Positions 26,613-33,268 of a DNA stretch of 64,000 bases are shown in pieces. The first letter of the stretch is position 1; every line of letters starts with the position of its first letter. The notes below the pieces were generated by a model. The model was given only the letters and a program-made list of their open reading frames with translations. It was not told the DNA's origin and ran no database searches. Made by a program: the position numbers and the translations under genes. This DNA is from Avichristensenella sp031549905 (lineage in GTDB: Bacteria; Bacillota; Clostridia; Christensenellales; Aristaeellaceae). The stretch is from contig JAVBPC010000076.1 of the NCBI GenBank assembly GCA_031549905.1, positions 1 through 64,000 on the forward strand. Direction: 5' to 3'.

Positions 26613-26798
26613 CTATACCAATGCCAGTTCCCTTTGTATCAGCGCGCAAGCGATGTTCAGCGCCTTGATTCTGCGCACCAGCAGCGTATGCTGCGGCGTG
26701 CCCTCTTTCAGCTTTGGCTGCACCTTTTCGCATTTGCGTATCGTCGATTCTATGGCCCGCAGCGCCTCTTCCAGCTCTTCCCGCGTGAACGCGTCCAT
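26613..26798 (-). CDS. conserved small helical protein
   Basis: This 61-residue, charged, all-helical protein begins M-D-A-F-T-R-E-E-L-E-E-A-L-R. Its centre reads K-C-E-K-V-Q-P-K-L-K-E-G and looks like a two-helix hairpin. A GGGAGG site lies 8 bases upstream, and the start is 12 bases after the radical SAM stop, with a strong terminator after its own stop. It is therefore translated from the radical SAM transcript. I recall similar proteins as conserved hypotheticals in Firmicutes, but no function is known to me. It lacks the leader-core layout, GG motif or Cys/Ser/Thr-rich tail of a peptide precursor, so I do not call it a RiPP. Confidence 0.75.
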   Translation of the reverse strand: MDAFTREELEEALRAIESTIRKCEKVQPKLKEGTPQHTLLVRRIKALNIACALIQRELALV

Positions 26799-26810
26799 GC
26801 CTGCGCCTCC

Positions 26811-27935
26811 CTATAGTACCAATTCGCCCGGCCGATAGCCCTTGGGCAGTTCCTCTTCGCAGAGGAATTTAAAACGCTCATCGCGCAGGATCGGCAGGAA
26901 GGCCTCGTACGGCATCCTTACAAATTCGCACGCGTAATTGCTGGCCCCAAACCACGCGCCCTCTTTGCCGCGCAGGTTCAGCCCCCTGGCAAACTTGGTA
27001 TGGTTCGAGCAGTCGTGCACGGCCGCATCCCACCGCTCGTCATCGGCGGTCTTCATAAACCGCAGCGTCAGTTCGCGGCTCCAGATCGGAGAAATGTAAC
27101 CCAGCCGCGCGATGTACATGTTTTCGCCGGCATAGTTACCGATGTTGTTGGCGTTCAGGTGCAGTTCGGCGCAGTTGATGAAATCCAGGCCCGTGGAAAG
27201 AATCGCCTCTTTTTTCTCAAAAAACGCGCTGAAAAGCTCCGGCGTCATGGGCGTTTCGATGCCGACGCGCGGAATATACTTTTTCGCGGTGCCGATGTTC
27301 GCGATGACCCGGTCCGCGCACCCGGAAGCCCCAAGGTTGAACCGCAGTTCATCCAGGCCGGCGGTGCCCAGCGCCTTCAAATTCTCTTCGGTGGCCAAGG
27401 TGCCGTTCGTGTACAGGTGCTGATGAATCCCCGCATCATGGAATTTCCGTATTACCGGATAGTATTTTTCGATTTCCATGAACGGTTCCAGGTAGACATA
27501 CGAAATGCCGGTGGGCTTGTTTTGCGCGGAAAGCAGCAGGTCAATATCCCTTTCATAGAACTTTGTGCCGCCAATTTCCCACATGCCTTCGCCGACCGGG
27601 GGTATGGCGTCCAGTTCGCCGTAATTATAGCAAAACTTGCAGTTTAGGTTGCATTTGTTCGTTTTGCGCACCGCGCTAAGGCCCGTCCCAAGCAGGCAGG
27701 ATTTGCATCCGCCCGGGAATTTGCTTTCATTGCCCACAAAATAGGTGCGGTTCTGCAGCGTTTTCAGGTTGCCAATCTCAGACATCAGCTTATCGTTTCT
27801 ATCATCGATGGCCGCCTCAATCTGCGCGAAGGTGGCGTAAACGATTTCCTGCTGATGCGTCAGTATTTCTTCATCCTCCGGCAGGGATGCGAAGAACTCA
27901 AACCATATCAGCGCGTCTTTCTTTGAAATTTTCAC
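26811..27935 (-). CDS. radical SAM protein
   Basis: This 374-residue protein has the CxxxCxxC cluster motif C-N-L-N-C-K-F-C near residue 90, preceded by an extra cysteine pair G-G-C-K-S-C. It is followed by Y-N-Y-G-E and, later, H-L-Y-T-N-G-T, which fits the radical SAM TIM barrel. It would cleave S-adenosylmethionine to start a radical reaction on an unknown substrate. The GTG at 27935 is chosen because AGGAGGG lies about 10 bases upstream. The longer frame adds about 29 residues that do not look like protein. The C-terminal part has no SPASM-type cysteine array. The partner is the 61-residue gene downstream. Confidence 0.85.
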   Translation of the reverse strand: MKISKKDALIWFEFFASLPEDEEILTHQQEIVYATFAQIEAAIDDRNDKLMSEIGNLKTLQNRTYFVGNESKFPGGCKSCLLGTGLSAVRKTNKCNLNCKFCYNYGELDAIPPVGEGMWEIGGTKFYERDIDLLLSAQNKPTGISYVYLEPFMEIEKYYPVIRKFHDAGIHQHLYTNGTLATEENLKALGTAGLDELRFNLGASGCADRVIANIGTAKKYIPRVGIETPMTPELFSAFFEKKEAILSTGLDFINCAELHLNANNIGNYAGENMYIARLGYISPIWSRELTLRFMKTADDERWDAAVHDCSNHTKFARGLNLRGKEGAWFGASNYACEFVRMPYEAFLPILRDERFKFLCEEELPKGYRPGELVL

Positions 27936-28040
27936 GGCGGTATTCCCTCCTGAACGGCAAGTATGCGCGGCATGGCGCTTTTGGGTGCATCCCATCATAG
28001 CGTGCCAAAGGATGCTTGTCAATTTTGATATATTCCGCGT

Positions 28041-29036
28041 TTATTCCCCAGCGGTATCGGGTGCATTTTGCATGATATCCAGCTGCCGCAATATTCTCTC
28101 CTTCACCTGCGCGACGAACGCCGGCGGCTCCAGCGCCCTGACCGTTGGGCCAAAGCCCAGCACGCGGATCAGCAGCTCGGTTTCCTCCATTACATCGTAA
28201 TAGATGCGGCAAAGGTATGTGTTGCTTGCCTCATCATATTCCGTTTCCTTCCGGTAGGCCGCGAACTCCAGCATGGCGCGCTCCAGCGCGTTGCGCTCGG
28301 GGTAGATGCGCAGCAGGAAGGATGGCTGGGTTTGCGGCTGTTCGAAGTACCGCAGCGCCTGCGCAATATCCATCGCGGGCGGGTTGTCAGCAACCTGCAC
28401 ATGCGTAATGCGGGATAGGTTCAGTATGGCGCGCCGGTTCCGGGTTTTGAAACAGGCTGTGGCCAGCAAACGGAACTTGTCATCCTTCGCGGAATAGTTC
28501 AGCCGCCACGGTATGTATGCGCCGTGCGTAAAGCCGCCCTTTCCGCCCGCGTACTCGATGTACAGCGGCGTATGCACCTCTGTCGCGTCAAGGATGACGC
28601 GGAACCGCTCGCGATACCGCGCGTCGTCATAGGGGTCGCCATCCGAAGCGGCATCGTAGATATGGAAGTCATCCGGGGAATACAGCGGCGCAGTATCCAA
28701 CGCGCCGTCCAGGGCCTGTATCTGCGGGTCTGTGAGGAAAAGGCGCATGCGCGGGTCGGCAAGCAGCGCCTTGAGCCATGCCTGTTCCAGCGTGCTCATC
28801 GGGCGCGCGGTATCGCCGCAGGCAAGCGCGGAGTAATAGCGCCCGCCGCGCGTCTGAAGCAGCGGCCATTCCTCCGAAATCAGCTTTGGCAGCAGATGGA
28901 ACGCGGTATCCGCAAAGCCGCTGCCCTCGATGATGGATTCGATTTCCGCGCGTGTCAGGCCGCCGCGGTGCGCCCCCGCAAGCACGCGCGCCAGCACCGT
29001 GTAATAGCAGCCGTAAATCTCGGAAAAAAGCTCCAT
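28041..29036 (-). CDS. WYL-domain transcriptional regulator (second of pair)
   Basis: This 331-residue protein has a helical N-terminus with a degenerate helix-turn-helix and a central-to-C-terminal WYL domain (V-H-T-P-L-Y-I-E-Y-A-G-G, then Y-I-P-W-R-L-N-Y-S-A-K-D-D-K-F-R-L). WYL domains bind nucleic acid or nucleotide ligands and gate the regulator. The ATG at 29036 is 7 bases from GGAGG. An earlier ATG overlaps the upstream stop but is too close to the ribosome site. It is co-transcribed with the next WYL gene and divergent from rtcB. Like PafB/PafC, the two may act as a heterodimer; that is inference. Confidence 0.82.
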   Translation of the reverse strand: MELFSEIYGCYYTVLARVLAGAHRGGLTRAEIESIIEGSGFADTAFHLLPKLISEEWPLLQTRGGRYYSALACGDTARPMSTLEQAWLKALLADPRMRLFLTDPQIQALDGALDTAPLYSPDDFHIYDAASDGDPYDDARYRERFRVILDATEVHTPLYIEYAGGKGGFTHGAYIPWRLNYSAKDDKFRLLATACFKTRNRRAILNLSRITHVQVADNPPAMDIAQALRYFEQPQTQPSFLLRIYPERNALERAMLEFAAYRKETEYDEASNTYLCRIYYDVMEETELLIRVLGFGPTVRALEPPAFVAQVKERILRQLDIMQNAPDTAGE

Positions 29037-29038
29037 CC

Positions 29039-30253
29039 TCATTCCTCCAGGTACATGGCCGCCATGCGCGCAATATCGTTGCGGAAGCGGTTCACGACCT
29101 CTTCGCTGCTGCTTTCCAGCGACAGGATACGCCCGCAAAATGTCTTGATCCAGGGGGACATCTCGCATACATCGTAGGCTACTTTGGTGTAGCGCACGGT
29201 CTGTGCGTCCAGCCGCTCCACCGCACCGCCCCGCCCCTCGCGGATCAGGCGGTCCTGCACATACTGTTCCGTGCGCTCATCGATGCGCAGCGTCATGCAC
29301 AGCGTATCGCCAAACCTGGCCCGGCTGAAACTGACGCCCCAAAGCTTGTCATAGCACCCGGCAAGCTTTTGCCGCAGCGCGGGCGCATCCGGGTAGGGCT
29401 CCAGCAATTTCACCGAAAAAGCGTAATCCAGCCGATAGCACGCAAAGCGCCTGCGTGCCGGGTGATACGCGCAAACATACCGGCGGCCCGTGGCGGCACT
29501 GACGAAAATGCGAAGGGGCACCACGCAGGTTGCACCGGCGTGCCAGGCGCGGATGCTGCGGTTTTCAAAGGATACCGCGCGGTTTTCGCGGATGGCTTCA
29601 AGCATCGTCAGCAGCACCCCGCTTTCCAGTGTGTGCACGATGTAATGGTGCTTGTAGCAAAAAAGACTGTTGCTCCGCCCGGCGTTATCCAGCAGAAAGC
29701 TGCCAATTTCACCGAAGGGCGCCGCACCCTGGAAGAAAGATACGGCATCCCAAAGCGAATCGGAATCCGGCGCCATGGGGGATAGTGAGTACACCAGCGC
29801 CCTGCCCTGCTTTTCGGCGCGCAGCAGCCCCATGCGGACATACTCACTTAACTTGTTGCGCACGGTTTGAATGTCGAAAACCCGCCCGCCGCGCGCGCAG
29901 ACCGCGTCACACAGCGGCTCCACCGCCGACGCGCTCTCCCGCAGGCAGTCCAGCAGCAGGAAGTGCAGCAGCACATCGTTGTCGGTGAAGCTCTTGGATT
30001 TCCACGCGCTGTACAGCGGGTTTTCCGATAACTCGGAAGCATCCAACGATACAAAAACGCGCTTGCCGCCGCTGCCGTACGTCCAGCGCATGGCGCTGCC
30101 CAGGTAGCTTTCAATGCGCCGCCGTTCGTTGTCGTATGTGCGGGCGGATTTTTGCCGGAAGTCGGTGCGCGATTTGAAGCCGTAAACATAGAAATCCCGC
30201 ATGTACTCGCGGATCTTCTCAAAGCTGCGGGTCAGTTCCGAAAAGGCAGCCAT
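29039..30253 (-). CDS. WYL-domain transcriptional regulator (first of pair)
   Basis: This 404-residue protein has an N-terminal DNA-binding region that includes A-R-T-Y-D-N-E-R-R-R-I-E and a later winged-helix-like segment. The WYL core reads E-N-R-A-V-S-F-E-N-R and R-R-Y-V-C-A-Y-H-P-A-R-R-R-F. A typical WCX-like C-terminus ends near M-Y-L-E-E. Its gene starts 143 bases from the divergent rtcB start, so it is the likely local regulator of RNA repair. In Proteobacteria that job is done by RtcR, which is unrelated. The intergenic region holds a short palindrome that could be its operator. Confidence 0.82.
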   Translation of the reverse strand: MAAFSELTRSFEKIREYMRDFYVYGFKSRTDFRQKSARTYDNERRRIESYLGSAMRWTYGSGGKRVFVSLDASELSENPLYSAWKSKSFTDNDVLLHFLLLDCLRESASAVEPLCDAVCARGGRVFDIQTVRNKLSEYVRMGLLRAEKQGRALVYSLSPMAPDSDSLWDAVSFFQGAAPFGEIGSFLLDNAGRSNSLFCYKHHYIVHTLESGVLLTMLEAIRENRAVSFENRSIRAWHAGATCVVPLRIFVSAATGRRYVCAYHPARRRFACYRLDYAFSVKLLEPYPDAPALRQKLAGCYDKLWGVSFSRARFGDTLCMTLRIDERTEQYVQDRLIREGRGGAVERLDAQTVRYTKVAYDVCEMSPWIKTFCGRILSLESSSEEVVNRFRNDIARMAAMYLEE

Positions 30254-30303
30254 GTGCGCATCACTCCCCCAGCAAAAGTGTATCGCAGATGCCCAATATT
30301 TTC

Positions 30304-30317
30304 AAGTTCGCAAACTT
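30304..30317. promoter_or_regulatory. palindrome in the divergent WYL-rtcB promoter region
   Basis: AAGTT and AACTT flank a CGCA centre, about midway between the two divergent starts (30253 and 30397). A TAAGAT hexamer at 30346-30351 could be the rtcB -10. This is a candidate WYL operator by position only. Confidence 0.35.
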
Positions 30318-30396
30318 TTTTAGAAGATAAACGCACCTGCGGCTGGTAAGATGTGCCCATCGAAAGCAAAGCGCAACGGAAATGGAGGGCGATACC

Positions 30397-31629
30397 ATGA
30401 TCATCATCGAAAAAGCAGACCGGCAGGTACCCATCAAGGCATGGATTGACAGCGAAAACAGCGTAGAGGAAAGCTGCCTGGAGCAGGCGTACCACTTGGC
30501 GTCACTGCCCTTCATTCACAAATGGGTGGCGCTGATGCCCGATACCCACACCGGCATGGGCATCCCGATTGGCGGCGTTATTGCCACCGACGGGGCCATC
30601 ATTCCAAACGCCGTGGGCATGGATATCGGCTGCGGCATGGGGTTTATCGGCACGGACCTGCCTGTCGAGGTTTTAAAGGAAACGCAAACCGGCAGCGGCA
30701 GCCTGGTACAGACCATCGTGGGCGATCTGCTGCGCAGCATCCCCGTGGGCTTTTCCCACCACAAGAAAAGCCAGCCCTGCGGGACGCTGGACCGGGCGCG
30801 CGAAGAGATGGAGAAGTACGAAGCAAACCCGGAGCTGGTGGAGCAGATCGAAGCCGGTTACCGTCAGGTCGGTACGCTGGGCGGCGGCAACCATTTCATC
30901 GAACTGCAGGAGGATGACGAGGGTCTGCTGGGCATCATGGTGCATTCCGGCTCCCGCAACTTCGGCAAGCGCATCTGCGATACGTTCCATTTGGCCGCGC
31001 GCGAGCTAGCCGCCAAAATGGACGGCGCGGCGCCCGATGACTGGCGGATGGCGCATTTGCCGCTGGATAGCGCGGCGGGACAGCAGTACATCCACTGGAT
31101 AAACCTTGCGCTTGACTTTGCCGCCGAAAACCGCGCGCGGATGATGGCCGTGGCGCAGGAAGTGCTGGAGCGCACCGTCGCCAAATACACCGCGGCAACG
31201 TTTGGCTACACGCGGCACATCAACTGCCACCACAACTACGCCGCGCTGGAGCGCCACTACGGCAAGGATGTGTGGGTGCACCGCAAGGGCGCAACCCGCG
31301 CGCTGGCTGGAGAGGCGGCGGTAATCCCCGGCGCGATGGGCTCGTACAGCTATGTGGTGGAGGGGCTTGGCAACCCGGAAAGCTTTTGCTCGTCATCCCA
31401 CGGCGCGGGCCGCCGCTACGGCCGGAAAGCCGCGCTGGCGAAGTTTTCTGCCGAGCAGGTGATGGTCGATCTTAAGGCGCAGGGCGTCATCCTTGCCAAG
31501 CACAACAAGGCCGATGTGGCCGAGGAAAGCCGCTTCGCTTACAAAGATATTGATGAAGTAATGGGGCAGCAGCGCGACCTGGTGCGGCCGGTCAAGCGGC
31601 TGAAAACCATCGGCGTTGTGAAAGGGTAA
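30397..31629 (+). CDS. rtcB: RtcB RNA 3'-phosphate/2',3'-cyclic phosphate ligase
   Basis: This 410-residue protein is close in length to E. coli RtcB (408). It joins 2',3'-cyclic phosphate or 3'-phosphate RNA ends to 5'-OH ends using GTP and Mn2+, through a guanylated histidine. Visible family motifs are D-I-G-C-G-M (metal Cys), G-G-G-N-H-F-I-E, H-S-G-S-R-N-F-G, N-C-H-H-N-Y, H-R-K-G-A-T-R-A, and S-S-H-G-A-G-R. The ATG at 30397 follows GGAGGG by 6-7 bases; an upstream in-frame ATG overlaps that site. Its neighbours (WYL regulators, a tRNA-mimic RNA and a slipin) fit an RNA-repair locus. Confidence 0.95.
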   Translation: MIIIEKADRQVPIKAWIDSENSVEESCLEQAYHLASLPFIHKWVALMPDTHTGMGIPIGGVIATDGAIIPNAVGMDIGCGMGFIGTDLPVEVLKETQTGSGSLVQTIVGDLLRSIPVGFSHHKKSQPCGTLDRAREEMEKYEANPELVEQIEAGYRQVGTLGGGNHFIELQEDDEGLLGIMVHSGSRNFGKRICDTFHLAARELAAKMDGAAPDDWRMAHLPLDSAAGQQYIHWINLALDFAAENRARMMAVAQEVLERTVAKYTAATFGYTRHINCHHNYAALERHYGKDVWVHRKGATRALAGEAAVIPGAMGSYSYVVEGLGNPESFCSSSHGAGRRYGRKAALAKFSAEQVMVDLKAQGVILAKHNKADVAEESRFAYKDIDEVMGQQRDLVRPVKRLKTIGVVKG

Positions 31630-31774
31630 TTTTTTGATGATAAGGGCGGTTTCGCCTTTATGATACCACCTGTTCTCCTATCCGCAGGGCTCATGATGCC
31701 CTCGGGGTGCCCAAGGGTTCCGTACGGCATGCCGGAGAAACGGGTCTTGATCGCGGTAAAACCCGCGGCGAAAA
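31630..31774 (+). other. structured 3' region after rtcB, noncoding
   Basis: No gene is seen here. Several hairpins follow the rtcB stop: AAGGGCG/CGCCTTT at 31641-31658, AGGGC/GCCCT with a 7-base loop around 31685-31702, and a CGGC/GCCG palindrome near 31723-31732. There is also a CGGGT/ACCCG arm around 31741-31765. They lead into the tRNA-like core and may be part of the same RNA. Confidence 0.4.
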
Positions 31775-31835
31775 CTGTGTATATGAGGGTTCAATTCCCT
31801 CCCCCGAAAGGGGTAGCGTAATGGCACGCACACAG
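31775..31835 (+). ncRNA. circularly permuted tRNA mimic (YrlA-like Y RNA effector core)
   Basis: Read 5' to 3', the 61 bases hold every upper-tRNA element in permuted order. CTGTG (31775-31779) pairs with CACAG (31831-31835) as a 5-bp anticodon-stem equivalent. TATAT is a 5-base variable loop. GAGGG-TTCAATT-CCCTC is a perfect T arm (31785-31801). CCCC-GAAA-GGGG is an acceptor stem capped by a GNRA loop (31802-31813). TA matches positions 8-9. GCG-TAATGGCA-CGC is a D arm with the GG pair (31816-31829), and A matches position 26. The known YrlA Y RNAs linked to rtcB mimic tRNA in this way. The open end is where tRNA would have its anticodon loop. Confidence 0.65.
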
Positions 31836-31842
31836 CCAAATG

Positions 31843-31945
31843 GTTAAGCTCAGAGGAGCCGGGGTTCGAATCCCCATCCAACCTGAAAAGGTTGACACAC
31901 ACCCCTGGCCGGCATCCGGCGCAACAAAGAGGGCATGCCCTTTTT
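31843..31945 (+). ncRNA. second tRNA-arm-like module and terminator-like end
   Basis: A GCTC/GAGC hairpin (31848-31859) is followed by a T-arm-like GGGG-TTCGAAT-CCCC (31861-31875). Next come a capped CAACC-TGAAAA-GGTTG hairpin (31879-31894), a GCCGG/CCGGC hairpin (31908-31920), and AGGGC/GCCCT with a T-run (31929-31945). The order T arm then capped acceptor-like stem repeats the first module. However, no matching D arm or closing stem was found, so it is a weaker or degenerate copy. Confidence 0.4.
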
Positions 31946-32110
31946 GAAGCGCAGCATCCGGCCTGCCGGGCGACGGGGATACCGCCCGCGCAAGCGCAGC
32001 CCATGGCCTTTCCGCCGCCAACTGGGGGCGGAAGGCAACCGGCTGCGGGAGGCGCGCGCTGAACCGAAGCCCCGCAGCCAGGATGCGGATGCCGGTCCCA
32101 AAGGGACAAA
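31946..32110 (+). other. strongly structured leader before the slipin gene
   Basis: No gene is seen here. GC-rich stems are visible: CCTTTCCGCC with GGCGGAAGG (about 32006-32036), GCTGCGGG with CCCGCAGC (about 32042-32078), and GTCCC/GGGAC (about 32096-32106) just before the AAGGAG site. They may shape translation of the slipin gene or be further domains of the ncRNA. Confidence 0.35.
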
Positions 32111-32124
32111 AAGGAGAGAAGAAA

Positions 32125-33213
32125 ATGAAGGCAATGATTCGGGAGAATGAGCGCGGGTTCCTGTTCCGCAAGGGCCTGTTTGTGAAGATGCTGGAGCCGG
32201 GCGAGCACCGGATTCTTAAAATGCGCGAGGAAACATGCGTGAAGGTGGCGGCGGATGGGCCGGTAGCGATGCCGGGAGTGGAAATTGCGACCCTGCTTGG
32301 CGATGCGCAGTTTGCAAAGTGCTGCGCCCGCGCGCAGGTGGGGGATAACCAGCTGGCGCTGCACTACGTTGACGGCCGCCTGAAAGAGGCCCTTGGCGCG
32401 GGCGACTACCTGTTCTGGAACATCTTTCGTCAGCACACCTTTGAGCTGAAAGACCTGCGTCAGCCGCAGGTAACCGGGCTGACCGCCGCGCAGATGCGGG
32501 CGATCGCACCTTCCTTCTATGCAAAGCTGGAGGTGGAAAACGGCGCGTGCAGCCTGCTGTATTACGACGGCGTGTTCCAGAAGCGGCTGCCCCCGGGCAA
32601 CTATTATTTCTGGAATGGCGGCGTGAAGGTGCAGGCAACGGGTTATGATCTGCGCATGCAGGCGCTGGAGCTGACCGGGCAGGAAATACTGACCGCCGAC
32701 AAGGTGATGCTGCGCGTCAACTTCGCGTGCACCTACCAGATCACCGACCCGGAGGCGCTTGCGGAGCAGGTTAAGGATCACAAGTCGCTGCTGCACACCA
32801 CGGTGCAACTGGCCCTGCGCGAGCAGATCGGCCGGCTCAGGCTGGATGAACTGCTGGCGCAAAAGGAAGGCGTTGGCGTGGCCGTGTTGGCCAAATTGCG
32901 CGAAAAGGAGCAGGCGCTGTGCGCAGCGTTTGGCGGCGCGGGCATCAAGGATATCATCCTGCCGGGCGAGATTCGCGACATCATGAACACGGTGCTGATC
33001 GCCGAAAAGCGCGCGCAGGCCAACGTCATCGCCAGGCGCGAGGAGGCAGCATCCACCCGCGACCTGCTGAACACCGCAAAGCTGATGGATGAAAACGGAA
33101 CGCTGTACAAGCTGAAGGAAATGGAGTGCCTGGAGAGGATTTGCGACAAGGTTGGCAACATTTCCGTGGGCGGCGGGGCGCTGCTGGGCCAGCTGAAAGG
33201 GTTGCTGGTATAA
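32125..33213 (+). CDS. slipin family SPFH/Band 7 protein
   Basis: This 362-residue protein starts with a short N-terminal domain (M-K-A-M-I-R-E-N-E-R-G-F-L-F-R-K-G) repeated in a second copy (Y-Y-D-G-V-F-Q-K-R-L-P-P-G-N-Y-Y-F-W). These lead into the SPFH core (L-T-A-D-K-V-M-L-R-V-N-F) and an A-E-K-R-A-Q-A helical stalk. There is no membrane helix, so it would attach peripherally. The ATG at 32125 is 8 bases from AAGGAG. Slipins of this soluble type have been noted beside rtcB and Ro/Y RNA genes in comparative surveys. It probably serves the RNA-repair response, but its mechanism is unknown. Confidence 0.85.
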   Translation: MKAMIRENERGFLFRKGLFVKMLEPGEHRILKMREETCVKVAADGPVAMPGVEIATLLGDAQFAKCCARAQVGDNQLALHYVDGRLKEALGAGDYLFWNIFRQHTFELKDLRQPQVTGLTAAQMRAIAPSFYAKLEVENGACSLLYYDGVFQKRLPPGNYYFWNGGVKVQATGYDLRMQALELTGQEILTADKVMLRVNFACTYQITDPEALAEQVKDHKSLLHTTVQLALREQIGRLRLDELLAQKEGVGVAVLAKLREKEQALCAAFGGAGIKDIILPGEIRDIMNTVLIAEKRAQANVIARREEAASTRDLLNTAKLMDENGTLYKLKEMECLERICDKVGNISVGGGALLGQLKGLLV

Positions 33214-33228
33214 TCGGCGCCATACAAC

Positions 33229-33263
33229 ACAAACGCCAGACGGGCATGCCGACTGGCGTTTGT
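33229..33263. terminator. bidirectional terminator
   Basis: An 11-bp perfect stem (ACAAACGCCAG and CTGGCGTTTGT) with a 13-base loop lies between the slipin stop and the converging LRR gene. Confidence 0.9.
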
Positions 33264-33268
33264 CATGC

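Noticed and set aside
26613..26798. RiPP precursor next to a radical SAM enzyme
   Set aside because: The small protein is fully helical and charged with one or two Cys and no leader/core boundary; no transporter or peptidase is adjacent.
31841..31884. Ordinary tRNA gene suggested by D-loop-like TGGTT and TTCGAAT T-loop
   Set aside because: No 7-bp acceptor stem can be made and the anticodon arm is missing; a tRNA-like module fits better.
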